From: Gammaproteobacteria bacterium
Lineage (GTDB): Bacteria > Pseudomonadota > Gammaproteobacteria > GRL18
DNA length: 8,990 nucleotides
Direction of reading: 5' to 3'
Assembly: GCA_030632625.1 (NCBI GenBank)
Contig: DAOVUK010000092.1
Span: forward strand, 1 to 8,990
In this document: piece by piece, positions 1 through 6,526 of the stretch
How the letters are laid out: each line of letters opens with the position of its first letter
How positions within the stretch are numbered: the first letter of the stretch is position 1
Notes under the pieces: generated by a model
The model's input: the letters and a program-made list of their open reading frames with translations, nothing else
Told to the model about the DNA's origin: nothing
Database searches by the model: none
Position numbers and translations under genes: made by a program

Positions 1-53
1 CTTCCTTTCCACTTCGGTGGCAGTCGTCAGACTGAGGTGGGGGAGGATGTCAA
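1..53 (+). mobile_element. Right end of an IS200/IS605-type (TnpB) element, cut by the window edge
   Basis: The stretch holds a CCAC-TTCG-GTGG hairpin (9-20), a CAGTC/GACTG hairpin with a 4-base loop (21-34), and then GGAGGATGTCAA at 42-53. The same terminal motif, with one change (GGAGGAAGTCAA), lies on the minus strand at 8851-8862 beside a TnpB-like tail. Right ends of this family typically carry subterminal hairpins and may end in TCAA, the right cleavage site known for IS608. The TnpB gene itself would lie left of the window. If the element makes an omega-RNA, its guide would begin near base 54. The call rests on the shared motif and hairpins, since no coding sequence is visible. Confidence 0.5.
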
Positions 54-111
54 TTCCCCTCTTAGCAACACAGTTAATAAATACTTTATCTCTTACTGTC
101 CATAGGAGATG

Positions 112-1503
112 TCAAGATCGAGAAGGCTTATAGTCCTTCTCAATTAGTCTTTTAATAGTAACCATGATTTTTCGATCTGGTCTTAGTGTTCCAACTGCCT
201 TAAATTTTATTGTTTCTGGCTTTTCGATGACCAGGGAAAAGCACCTCAGCAACTTGGCTAAAATTAAAGTGGTTTCAAATAAACTGAAATATTTACCTAT
301 ACAGACTCTGGGACCACTGGAAAACGGATAATAACTAAACGGATGTCTTTTTTTATTGTTTTCAGGCGTAAACCGTTCAGGTCTGAAGTCTTCAGGTTTA
401 TCACCCCAAAATTCAGTCATCCGATGTGTAATATAGGGTGAGATCATAACAAAGGTATTCTTTTCTCCTGGTGTAATATCATAACCACACAGGGTATCGG
501 ATTTTAAAATATTGCGGGCAATTGTCCATACAGGGCTATACAGCCTTAATAATTCTGATAAAAAATTGGGACAATAAGTGAGTTTCTTCATAGCATCCAA
601 AGTGATCTCTTCTGGCAACTGTGCCAAATCTTTTCTTAGATGCTGGTTTACTTCCGGTTCATTATGCAATACATAAAATGCCCAGGTAAGGGTCATGGAT
701 GTGGTTTCAAAACCAGCGAGATACAAAGTGACAATCTCATCCATAAGCTGCTCATCAGACATACCTTGATGATTTTCATCTTTGGCGTTCATCAAAGAAC
801 CCAGCAATGAATCCTCATTTTGTTTGGCTTTATCGCTTCTGAAATTATCTATGATTTCTTTAACCAATGCCTTTAACCGCTTGCGTGCCAGATAAAAACT
901 GATATTACCCGGTGTCGGCAGCCACAATGGTACGGCAAGATTTCCAGGACCTCTTGTGCCTATCCCTTTGAGTGCTGTAGAAAAGGCAATGCCAGCTTTG
1001 CGACTCTGATGGCTTAAATCCTGACCGAATAAGGTCGCTCCGACTATCTCCAGAGTTAAATCATTCATTGCTTGCTGCAGATCGATAGTCTGACCAATAT
1101 TCTGCTGCCATTTTTCAATTAATTTGTCTGTGCAGTCTGACATGGCCAGCAGATAGCGTTCAATGTGCTCATTGTTAAATGATGGCTGGCATAATTTTCG
1201 GTTTTTCTTCCAGGTATCACCTTCAGAGGTGACCAGGCCATTGCCCAGAAGTAATCTTGCTCCGTCATAGACATTCCCCTTTGGGTAATTCTCTATATTA
1301 TCCCTTAATATCCGCTGAACGGCATCGGGATGGCTCAGGACCAGGACTTCATTGTTAAAAGGCAGTCTGAGTTTGTAACAAGAGCCATAGACTTCTGAAT
1401 AATAAATAAAGGTACCCAGAATGCCCCGCTTGAAAAATGTTGGCACAAGCTCAATCCAGGGAGAAGCATCTGAACCGGGCAGGGGGATGTTTGATTTAGT
1501 CAT
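112..1503 (-). CDS. Cytochrome P450 monooxygenase
   Basis: A 463-residue soluble P450 with no N-terminal membrane anchor. All hallmark motifs are present: helix C WKKNR (98-102), the oxygen-activating I-helix AGFETTS (263-269), the K-helix ExxR as ELLR (317-320), a PERF box (375-378), and the heme loop FSSGPRVCIG with the axial cysteine at residue 401. Length is normal for a bacterial P450. Such enzymes insert oxygen into hydrophobic substrates using electrons from a ferredoxin/reductase or flavodoxin partner, and no such partner is encoded here. The heme-loop style recalls CYP110/CYP4-like fatty-acid or terpene hydroxylases, but the substrate cannot be read from the sequence. The ATG start follows an A-rich leader with only a weak AGAAG. 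It is transcribed divergently from the ligase gene, and no clear terminator was found after its stop. Confidence 0.95.
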   Translation of the reverse strand: MTKSNIPLPGSDASPWIELVPTFFKRGILGTFIYYSEVYGSCYKLRLPFNNEVLVLSHPDAVQRILRDNIENYPKGNVYDGARLLLGNGLVTSEGDTWKKNRKLCQPSFNNEHIERYLLAMSDCTDKLIEKWQQNIGQTIDLQQAMNDLTLEIVGATLFGQDLSHQSRKAGIAFSTALKGIGTRGPGNLAVPLWLPTPGNISFYLARKRLKALVKEIIDNFRSDKAKQNEDSLLGSLMNAKDENHQGMSDEQLMDEIVTLYLAGFETTSMTLTWAFYVLHNEPEVNQHLRKDLAQLPEEITLDAMKKLTYCPNFLSELLRLYSPVWTIARNILKSDTLCGYDITPGEKNTFVMISPYITHRMTEFWGDKPEDFRPERFTPENNKKRHPFSYYPFSSGPRVCIGKYFSLFETTLILAKLLRCFSLVIEKPETIKFKAVGTLRPDRKIMVTIKRLIEKDYKPSRS

Positions 1504-1665
1504 TTTTTTAATTGCTTCTAAGAAAAAATTTATTCAGGAGAATTTTATTAATCACTCACATTAGGGTCTTTTAATTATATAATGGATGTTTGTAATTATC
1601 TGTTTTATTGAAAACTGAGATAAAAATTTTCCAGCGACAGATACTAATACTGGTGATTAAAATTT
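1504..1665. promoter_or_regulatory. Divergent promoter region between P450 and ligase genes
   Basis: An AT-rich 162-base gap between two diverging start codons. A TTATATAA core at 1576-1583 yields a TATAAT hexamer on each strand (1578-1583 plus, 1574-1579 minus), so one core could serve both genes. No convincing -35 box was found at 16-18 bases on either side. Neither gene has a strong Shine-Dalgarno sequence in this gap. The promoter call comes from gene orientation plus the hexamers. Confidence 0.35.
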
Positions 1666-2520
1666 ATGCTGATTAAATTCATTATATGTCTTTTAATTGT
1701 ATTCTCCTCTTTTATATCTTTTGCTGAGGAATCCGGCAAAAAGGAGAAACCTCAATTAATCTTACTGAAATCTTATTATAATCAAAAAAATATTGATGTT
1801 AAAGACTGGTTGATGAGTGAAAAGCTTGATGGTGTCAGGGCTTATTGGGATGGTCATGCTCTGTATTCACGCAATGGTAAAAGATTTGCAGCGCCGGACT
1901 GGTTTATAAAAAGCTTTCCTGAATTTGAACTGGATGGTGAACTGTGGACTAAAAGAAGTGACTTTGAACACATTGTCTCTATCGTTAATCAACACAAGGC
2001 CCATGACGGCTGGAATGAAGTTCGTTATCAGATTTTTGAGGTACCGAATGCCCATGGTGATTTTGTTCAAAGACTTAATAAAATTAAACAATATCTAAAA
2101 ACTTATCCATCTTTATTTATTGAAGTGATAGCGCAGCAGATCTGTACTGGTGAAACACATCTAAACTCATTTTTAGCTCAGATCGAGCAGCTTGGCGGTG
2201 AAGGTGTGGTGGTTAGAAATCCACAAATGCCTTATCATACCGGACGTAGTTATTCTTCATTGAAAGTTAAAAGTTTTCAGGATGCTGAATGCAGGGTAAC
2301 AGGCTATAAAGAAGGTAAGGGGAAATACAAAGGATTAACTGGTGCACTCTTTTGTCAAATAGAGGGCAAAAATATTATTACTATCGGCAGTGGTTTAACA
2401 GATAAAGAGAGAAAATATCCACCGGCAATAGGCAGTATTATTACTTATAAACATTATGGTTATACCGCTAAAGGAAACCCCAGATTTCCGGTTTATCTTA
2501 GAATTAGAAAAAGTCTTTAA
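1666..2520 (+). CDS. Periplasmic ATP-dependent DNA ligase (LigE-type)
   Basis: A 284-residue minimal ATP-dependent DNA ligase that seals nicks in duplex DNA through an enzyme-AMP intermediate. Residues 1-20 form a signal peptide (Lys4, hydrophobic 5-19, probable cleavage after SFA), which places the enzyme in the periplasm as proposed for LigE. Nucleotidyltransferase motifs: motif I EKLDGVR with catalytic Lys53 (52-58), motif Ia SRNG (68-71), motif III FELDGE (87-92), motif IV EGVVVR (179-184), motif V LKVK (199-202). An OB-fold tail follows from about 205 to 284. There is no zinc finger, BRCT or N-terminal DNA-binding domain, as in the LigE group. The replicative NAD-dependent LigA would be elsewhere. 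Suggested roles for LigE are repair of incoming or extracellular DNA during competence or biofilm growth. No competence gene lies nearby. Confidence 0.9.
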   Translation: MLIKFIICLLIVFSSFISFAEESGKKEKPQLILLKSYYNQKNIDVKDWLMSEKLDGVRAYWDGHALYSRNGKRFAAPDWFIKSFPEFELDGELWTKRSDFEHIVSIVNQHKAHDGWNEVRYQIFEVPNAHGDFVQRLNKIKQYLKTYPSLFIEVIAQQICTGETHLNSFLAQIEQLGGEGVVVRNPQMPYHTGRSYSSLKVKSFQDAECRVTGYKEGKGKYKGLTGALFCQIEGKNIITIGSGLTDKERKYPPAIGSIITYKHYGYTAKGNPRFPVYLRIRKSL

Positions 2521-2808
2521 AGAAAAAAAGACCTGATTTCTGTTTAAATTCTATTATTCTTCCCTGTACAGATTTACTATGTCCTACTATACTTTTCTGT
2601 ACACCTTGCGGAATTGTTAATAGTTTGTCGCCAGTTGGCTATGAATCAGGTTTTACCTACATAAGCTCAAGAATATTCTTACATATTTTGGGGTTTAGTT
2701 AGAATATATTAATAATCATATTAGTCGCGATGCTTTAAAGTGACCTCAGTCAGATCGCATTTTAATTATTTTTTTGTCGGTAAAACGACAAGCAAAACTC
2801 AAATATCT

Positions 2809-3087
2809 ATGACACAAAAAAAATCATTACTTGAATTAGAACAATCCGGTCAATATGGTTCTGTTGTTATTGCCCATTGCGGTTGTAATATGTCGTCAGT
2901 CCTTAGCGCTCAGCATTTTTCCTTTGAACATGCACCATCATTACCTTTACAGGGATGCACAGCTGCCAGATGCACTTGTGAATATCGGGGTATCATTGAT
3001 CGACGTGTTATAGAAAGACGAATTACTGACGGTGGTGACGCTGACAAAGTGAAAAATAATAAACGTGTCGTTAATAGACGCCAATAA
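2809..3087 (+). CDS. Small Cys-rich protein of unknown function with a DRR tail
   Basis: A 92-residue cytosolic-looking protein. Visible features are C24 and C26 (HCGC), then LPLQGC with C50, then C55 and C57 (CxxxxCxC), followed by a basic tail with DRRVIERR (64-71) and NRRQ at the end. I recall a small uncharacterised proteobacterial family with the same order: an LPL..C....C.C.Y core followed by DRR..RR. The cysteines could bind a metal, but no known zinc or Fe-S signature is matched. The frame stays open upstream to a GTG at 2740, giving 115 residues. I prefer the ATG at 2809 because the conserved part follows it, though neither start has a good ribosome binding site. It stands alone, with over 200 bases of non-coding DNA on each side. 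Confidence 0.6.
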   Translation: MTQKKSLLELEQSGQYGSVVIAHCGCNMSSVLSAQHFSFEHAPSLPLQGCTAARCTCEYRGIIDRRVIERRITDGGDADKVKNNKRVVNRRQ

Positions 3088-3137
3088 TCGGTACTGATTG
3101 TATTGTATTCAACGAAATAGCCCTCAAAAACAGCATC

Positions 3138-3155
3138 ACTTCAAGTCGCTGAAGT
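3138..3155. terminator. Weak hairpin after the Cys-rich gene
   Basis: ACTTCA and TGAAGT form a 6-base-pair stem around a 6-base loop, 50 bases after the stop at 3087. The sequence that follows is T-rich (TGTTTTGTT) but not a clean T-run, so termination is possible but poorly supported. Confidence 0.25.
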
Positions 3156-3211
3156 AGAAATGTTTTGTTATAAAGTTATAAAACTCAATCACATTTTTTT
3201 CTAATAATAGA

Positions 3212-3298
3212 TATAATTGATTTCAGACTCTGTTTTCTCAGAATTGATGTGCTCTGGTACCAGGGCATTGCAGCAATAGAAATTTTTAGGGAAATTAA
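3212..3298 (+). promoter_or_regulatory. Possible promoter and ribosome binding site of sixA
   Basis: A perfect TATAAT lies at 3212-3217, about 80 bases before the start codon, but the bases at the -35 spacing (CACATT) match poorly. AGGGA at 3288-3292 is the likely Shine-Dalgarno. It is 6 bases from the first of two adjacent ATGs (3299) and 9 from the second (3302), so either start is workable. Confidence 0.35.
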
Positions 3299-3766
3299 AT
3301 GATGAAACTTTATCTGACCCAACATGGTGAAGCCTGCTCTAAAGAACATAACCCAAAGCGCCCCCTAACCAGCAAGGGAGTCGATGATATTGAAAATATC
3401 GCTCAATTTCTCAAACAGGCTGATGTTCGGGTTAAGCGGATAGTACACAGTGGAAAATTACGCGCTGAACAAACGGCGGGACATCTTGCAAAGCAGTTTG
3501 CAGGTAATATTGAACCGCAAATGACCGGTATTATCAATCCTAATGATTCACCTGAAGTATTTGTCAGAAAAAATGGTCATTGGCAGGATAATACACTCAT
3601 TGTCAGTCATCTTCCTTTTTTGGCCAGACTGGTTTCATATTTAGTCAGTGGTGAAGAAGAACGCCTGATGGTGGCCTTTGAGCCGGGCAGTGTTGTTTGT
3701 CTGGAGCGCATTAAGGATGAGCAATGGGTGATTAACTGGATGATCAGACCAGGCTTACTGGGCTGA
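3299..3766 (+). CDS. sixA: SixA-type phosphohistidine phosphatase
   Basis: A 155-residue member of the histidine phosphatase superfamily, close to the 161 residues of E. coli SixA. The nucleophile motif is TQHGEA with His9. RPLTSKG lies at 21-27, a phosphate-binding Arg55 lies in SGKLRAEQTA, and the second catalytic His104 lies in IVSHLPFL. The usual RHG triad reads QHG here, a variant I have seen in SixA-like proteins of other lineages. E. coli SixA removes phosphate from histidine carriers, notably NPr of the nitrogen PTS. No PTS gene is visible here. The stop lies 33 bases before the DUF2784 gene, suggesting co-transcription. The start could equally be the ATG at 3302, which loses only one Met. 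Confidence 0.88.
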   Translation: MMKLYLTQHGEACSKEHNPKRPLTSKGVDDIENIAQFLKQADVRVKRIVHSGKLRAEQTAGHLAKQFAGNIEPQMTGIINPNDSPEVFVRKNGHWQDNTLIVSHLPFLARLVSYLVSGEEERLMVAFEPGSVVCLERIKDEQWVINWMIRPGLLG

Positions 3767-3799
3767 TGAAGTACCAGTGTTTACTTTTATGCCCGGTGC

Positions 3800-4183
3800 A
3801 TGCTTAAGATGCTGTTTGCACTTGGGGCCGATTTTCTGGTACTGGTCCATCTGTGTTTTATCATCTTTGTGATACTGGGCGGGTTTATGCTGTTAAAATG
3901 GCGCTGGTTGATCTTTATGCATCTTCCGGCGCTTATCTGGGCTGTGTTGCTGGAGTTTCAGGGATGGCTATGCCCACTGACGCCTGTGGAACAGGCTCTG
4001 CGGCAGATGGCCGGTCAGCAGGGCTATGAAGGTGGTTTTATCCAGCACTATATATTACCCATTATTTATCCTCCTGCACTGCAACAGGATATTCAGTTCA
4101 TATTGGGTGTGCTGCTTATTCTCATCAATGTCATTATTTACCTGTGGGTGTTTCTGAAACCGGACAGAAAATCACATTTATAA
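3800..4183 (+). CDS. DUF2784 family inner-membrane protein
   Basis: A 127-residue hydrophobic protein with three to four predicted membrane helices (about 5-31, 34-52, 82-93 and 98-118). It carries the family's recognisable blocks: HLCFIIFVILGG, HLPALIWAVLLEFQGWLCPLTPVE (43-64 region), GYEGGFIQHYILPIIYP, and a final LINVIIYLW segment. The invariant-looking GW.CPLTP and GGFI.HY motifs make family membership fairly secure, but no biochemical function is known for DUF2784. It follows sixA closely, and its stop is only 9 bases from that of convergent mtfA. No strong Shine-Dalgarno precedes the ATG. A second in-frame ATG at 3809 is an alternative start. Confidence 0.88.
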   Translation: MLKMLFALGADFLVLVHLCFIIFVILGGFMLLKWRWLIFMHLPALIWAVLLEFQGWLCPLTPVEQALRQMAGQQGYEGGFIQHYILPIIYPPALQQDIQFILGVLLILINVIIYLWVFLKPDRKSHL

Positions 4184-4192
4184 CTTTCTTAA

Positions 4193-4978
4193 TCATCTGC
4201 TTAAACGCTGTAAGGTATCCTGTCGATAGTATTGTTTCAGCTGTTCATAAACTTCCGGGCAATATTGAAACAGGGTATCGGGTGCGGTAAAAAAATATTC
4301 ACTGATCACAGCAAAAAATTCTCCAGGATCAGTCGCTGCATAGGAATTGATAGTAGTGTAATGAAAATCATCAATCTTCTGATTCAATAGCTCATAAGCC
4401 TGACTCAATATCTGGCTCCATGTTTCGATAGGCATGCTGGGATGCAGTGGCGGCATGCCGTTGGCATGACCATTAAGCATATCCAGTTTGTGTGCGAATT
4501 CATGAATGACTACGTTTTGTCCGGGTTGTAAACTATAACTTTCATGTGCCACATCATCCCAGGATAATACTACCGGTCCACGCTGCCATGCTTCACCGCT
4601 CAGGCTCTGATTTTGCTGATGGACCAGACCATCGGCACTGCTAATGGTACGATTTACTCTGAATGCGCCCGGATAGATTATTATCTCTATCCAGCCATTG
4701 AATGAATCAATATTAAGATTAAGGATCTGTAAACATGCCTGGGAAGCAATAGTGATCCGCATTGCATTGGTGATTTGCAGATTTTTTACACCGACAAAAG
4801 TCTTTTTGTATAAAAATAACGTGCTTAGCTGGCGTAAGCGAACTTTCTCAGCGGTTGACAAGTATTGCAATACAGGCAACCTGCAGGTAACATCATGCCA
4901 ATCATTAAAAGCAATCGCATGTTTTTGCAGTATTCTCCGGGTAAGATATCTTTTTATAAAGTTGATAACATTTAACAT
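4193..4978 (-). CDS. mtfA: MtfA-like zinc metallopeptidase
   Basis: A 261-residue protein, about the length of E. coli MtfA (about 265). The zinc site is HEFAHKLD (HExxH, residues 159-163). It is followed about 60 residues later by DPGEFFAVISEYFF (217-230), whose Glu220 is the probable third zinc ligand. This gluzincin-like layout matches MtfA. In enterobacteria MtfA is cytosolic, binds the glucose repressor Mlc and so raises ptsG expression, and it has aminopeptidase activity. Whether that holds here is unknown, since MtfA occurs widely in bacteria without Mlc. It is convergent with the DUF2784 gene and divergent from the 5115-7912 cluster. The ATG lacks a clear Shine-Dalgarno sequence, but the N-terminus matches the family length. 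Confidence 0.9.
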   Translation of the reverse strand: MLNVINFIKRYLTRRILQKHAIAFNDWHDVTCRLPVLQYLSTAEKVRLRQLSTLFLYKKTFVGVKNLQITNAMRITIASQACLQILNLNIDSFNGWIEIIIYPGAFRVNRTISSADGLVHQQNQSLSGEAWQRGPVVLSWDDVAHESYSLQPGQNVVIHEFAHKLDMLNGHANGMPPLHPSMPIETWSQILSQAYELLNQKIDDFHYTTINSYAATDPGEFFAVISEYFFTAPDTLFQYCPEVYEQLKQYYRQDTLQRLSR

Positions 4979-5065
4979 ATTGGGCGGCTAAAATAGCTTT
5001 TATAGTTTATTTTTCTTTTTTAGGACTTCTCTACATTGTATATTAAAAGTTAGGAGCCAGGGGGG

Positions 5066-5094
5066 ATGACATTGTATTTATTGGCCTCAAGAAT
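5066..5094 (+). promoter_or_regulatory. Candidate sigma-70 promoter for the 5115-7912 cluster
   Basis: ATGACA (5066-5071) is one base from TTGACA. It is followed after exactly 17 bases by AAGAAT (5089-5094), which matches four of six bases of TATAAT. Transcription would begin near 5101, leaving a very short leader before the ATG at 5115. It is the best -35/-10 pair in the 136-base gap between mtfA and this cluster. Confidence 0.35.
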
Positions 5095-5114
5095 TAATTT
5101 TACAGAGAATAGTT

Positions 5115-5579
5115 ATGATGCGTTTTAAAGTAGGCAAAACAGAACTCCGCAAGCGAAGTAAAAATATTATATTGGGTGGCGTTTTTGCGGGGATGATGGT
5201 GATATTTATTGCTTATTATAATAACGAGTATCCGGAAGAATACAATGATGTTTTGTTCTGGTCGATAATGGGATTTATTATTTTATCTAATCTGGTCGGT
5301 TATTATCGCTATCGCCGTTACCTGCGTATGGTTAAGGAGCACTGGATTGAAGTACATCCGGAAAAACTCCAGTTTCATACCAAGGGAGAAGTGTCAGAAT
5401 TAAATATTAATGATATTGCCGCATTAAATTTCTATCGTCGTAAAGGGATTCTGCAGCATATTCAGATTAAACTTAAAAATAACCGTGGAGTGAGACTGGA
5501 AGGCTATGAGGATCTTAACTCTCTGGGTAATTTACTCTCTGAGCAAGTTCCTAAAGCGCATATCAGCGGCAATGAATAG
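5115..5579 (+). CDS. Two-helix membrane protein with PH-like cytoplasmic domain
   Basis: A 154-residue protein of unknown function. A basic N-terminus (RKRSK) precedes a first membrane helix at about 17-34, a short acidic loop (NNEYPEEYND), and a second helix at about 46-63. An RYRRYLR stretch then points to a cytoplasmic C-terminus. Residues 76-148 have the beta-rich pattern of bacterial PH-like domains: a HPEKLQFHTKG strand pair, a DIAALNFYRRKG turn, IQIKLKNNRGVRLEGYE, and a final amphipathic helix. No catalytic motif is visible. A weak AGAGAA precedes the start, and a second ATG follows directly. It is the first of four same-strand genes, with 67 bases to the next, so it may share their transcript. 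Confidence 0.7.
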   Translation: MMRFKVGKTELRKRSKNIILGGVFAGMMVIFIAYYNNEYPEEYNDVLFWSIMGFIILSNLVGYYRYRRYLRMVKEHWIEVHPEKLQFHTKGEVSELNINDIAALNFYRRKGILQHIQIKLKNNRGVRLEGYEDLNSLGNLLSEQVPKAHISGNE

Positions 5580-5646
5580 AATATTGAGTCCATGTTAAAA
5601 TACGTATGTTATGTGATTTAAAATATTGATTGTAGATGAGGTTTTT

Positions 5647-6048
5647 ATGAAAATTATTGAAATAAAAAGCACTCGACGTGAAGAACTCATTGATATTACT
5701 GATCAGGTAAGGCAACTTGTCAAAGACGAGGCACTTCAAAATGGTGTCATCAGTATTTATGCACAAGGTGCTACCGCTGCCATAATGATCCAGGAAAACT
5801 GGGATGAAAGTGTGCAAACGGATGTCATAAACCTGCTGAGGAAAATAATACCTAAAGGTGTCTGGTTACATGATCAACAAGATGGCAATGGTGATTCCCA
5901 TTTAAAATCCGGATTGGTTGGTCCATCGGAAAACATTCCGGTTATCAATGGTAATCTGGGGCTTTCTACCTGGCAGAATATTTTCTTTTGTGAATTTGAC
6001 GGGCCAAGAAATAGTCGAAAAATAGTCTGTACCTGCCTCGCTGAATAG
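5647..6048 (+). CDS. YjbQ family protein (UPF0047)
   Basis: A 133-residue YjbQ-family protein. The family signature is clear in the C-terminal half: DGNGDSHLKSGLVGPSE (79-95) with His85, IPVINGNLGLSTWQ (97-110), and CEFDGPR (115-121). Databases often label the family secondary thiamine-phosphate synthase because the E. coli member can complement thiE mutants weakly, but the physiological role is unsettled. The block that usually reads H-T/A-T-A-A reads QGATAAIMIQEN (40-51), so the usual first histidine is missing. I chose the ATG at 5647 because GAGG (5638-5641) lies 5 bases upstream. A longer form from a TTG at 5626 would bury that site. The SET gene follows after 47 bases. Confidence 0.88.
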   Translation: MKIIEIKSTRREELIDITDQVRQLVKDEALQNGVISIYAQGATAAIMIQENWDESVQTDVINLLRKIIPKGVWLHDQQDGNGDSHLKSGLVGPSENIPVINGNLGLSTWQNIFFCEFDGPRNSRKIVCTCLAE

Positions 6049-6095
6049 CCTTAAATATACAAAAACTGAATAAACAAATCAAGAGTAGTAAGATT

Positions 6096-6497
6096 ATGCC
6101 TGAGTTTTTTGCAGAACATTTTTTTGTTTCAGATTCTAAAATCAGTGGTGCCGGCAGTGGTTTATTTGCCAGAGTAAACATTGAAGCAACTGATACTATT
6201 GGTCACTATACCGGTGAAATTGTCAACGATGCTGAAGTTGATAATGAACCTTATCTGAGTTCTGACTATATTCTCTGGGTCTGCACTGATCACAATATTG
6301 TAGGGGAAGGTCCTCTTGCAAACTATACCCGTTATATAAACCATAGTGAGCAGGCTAATGGGCGTATTGTCGTTTCAACCCGATGGAAAAAAGCCAGAAT
6401 CGAAGCGATCAAAACAATCCATCCCGGCGATGAAATTCTAATTGATTATGGCCCTTCATACTGGGAAGCTAAGAAATATAACGAAACGCAGGATTAA
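6096..6497 (+). CDS. Stand-alone SET-domain protein lysine methyltransferase
   Basis: A 133-residue protein that is essentially just a SET domain. Visible motifs in order: KISGAGSGLFA (15-25), which opens the S-adenosylmethionine site; YTGEIV (38-43); NYTRYINHSEQAN (76-88), matching the NHSxxxN SAM-binding motif; and GDEILIDYGPSYW (111-123), with the probable catalytic Tyr118. There are no flanking pre-SET or post-SET Cys clusters, as is common in bacterial SET proteins. Such proteins methylate lysines of protein substrates, and the target cannot be predicted here. AAGAG (6081-6085) lies 10 bases before the ATG. It sits 29 bases before sthA, so the two are very likely on one transcript. Confidence 0.9.
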   Translation: MPEFFAEHFFVSDSKISGAGSGLFARVNIEATDTIGHYTGEIVNDAEVDNEPYLSSDYILWVCTDHNIVGEGPLANYTRYINHSEQANGRIVVSTRWKKARIEAIKTIHPGDEILIDYGPSYWEAKKYNETQD

Positions 6498-6512
6498 TAC
6501 AGCGTTTTTCAT

Positions 6513-6518
6513 AAGGAG
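6513..6518 (+). promoter_or_regulatory. Strong ribosome binding site of sthA
   Basis: AAGGAG lies 8 bases before the ATG at 6527. It is the best Shine-Dalgarno of the four-gene cluster and suggests sthA is the most heavily translated member. Confidence 0.7.
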
Positions 6519-6526
6519 AACAGTTC

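Noticed and set aside
105..115. A second GGAGATGTCAA close to the left element end motif.
   Set aside because: It overlaps the P450 stop codon and has no hairpins before it; it is most likely a chance match.
2513..2532. GTCTTT/AAAGAC hairpin overlapping the ligase stop codon.
   Set aside because: It is AT-rich with a weak stem and is not followed by a T-run, so it is not a credible terminator.
3253..3275. GG...GC elements before sixA resembling a sigma-54 promoter.
   Set aside because: The spacing between GG and GC is 12 bases, not the required 10.
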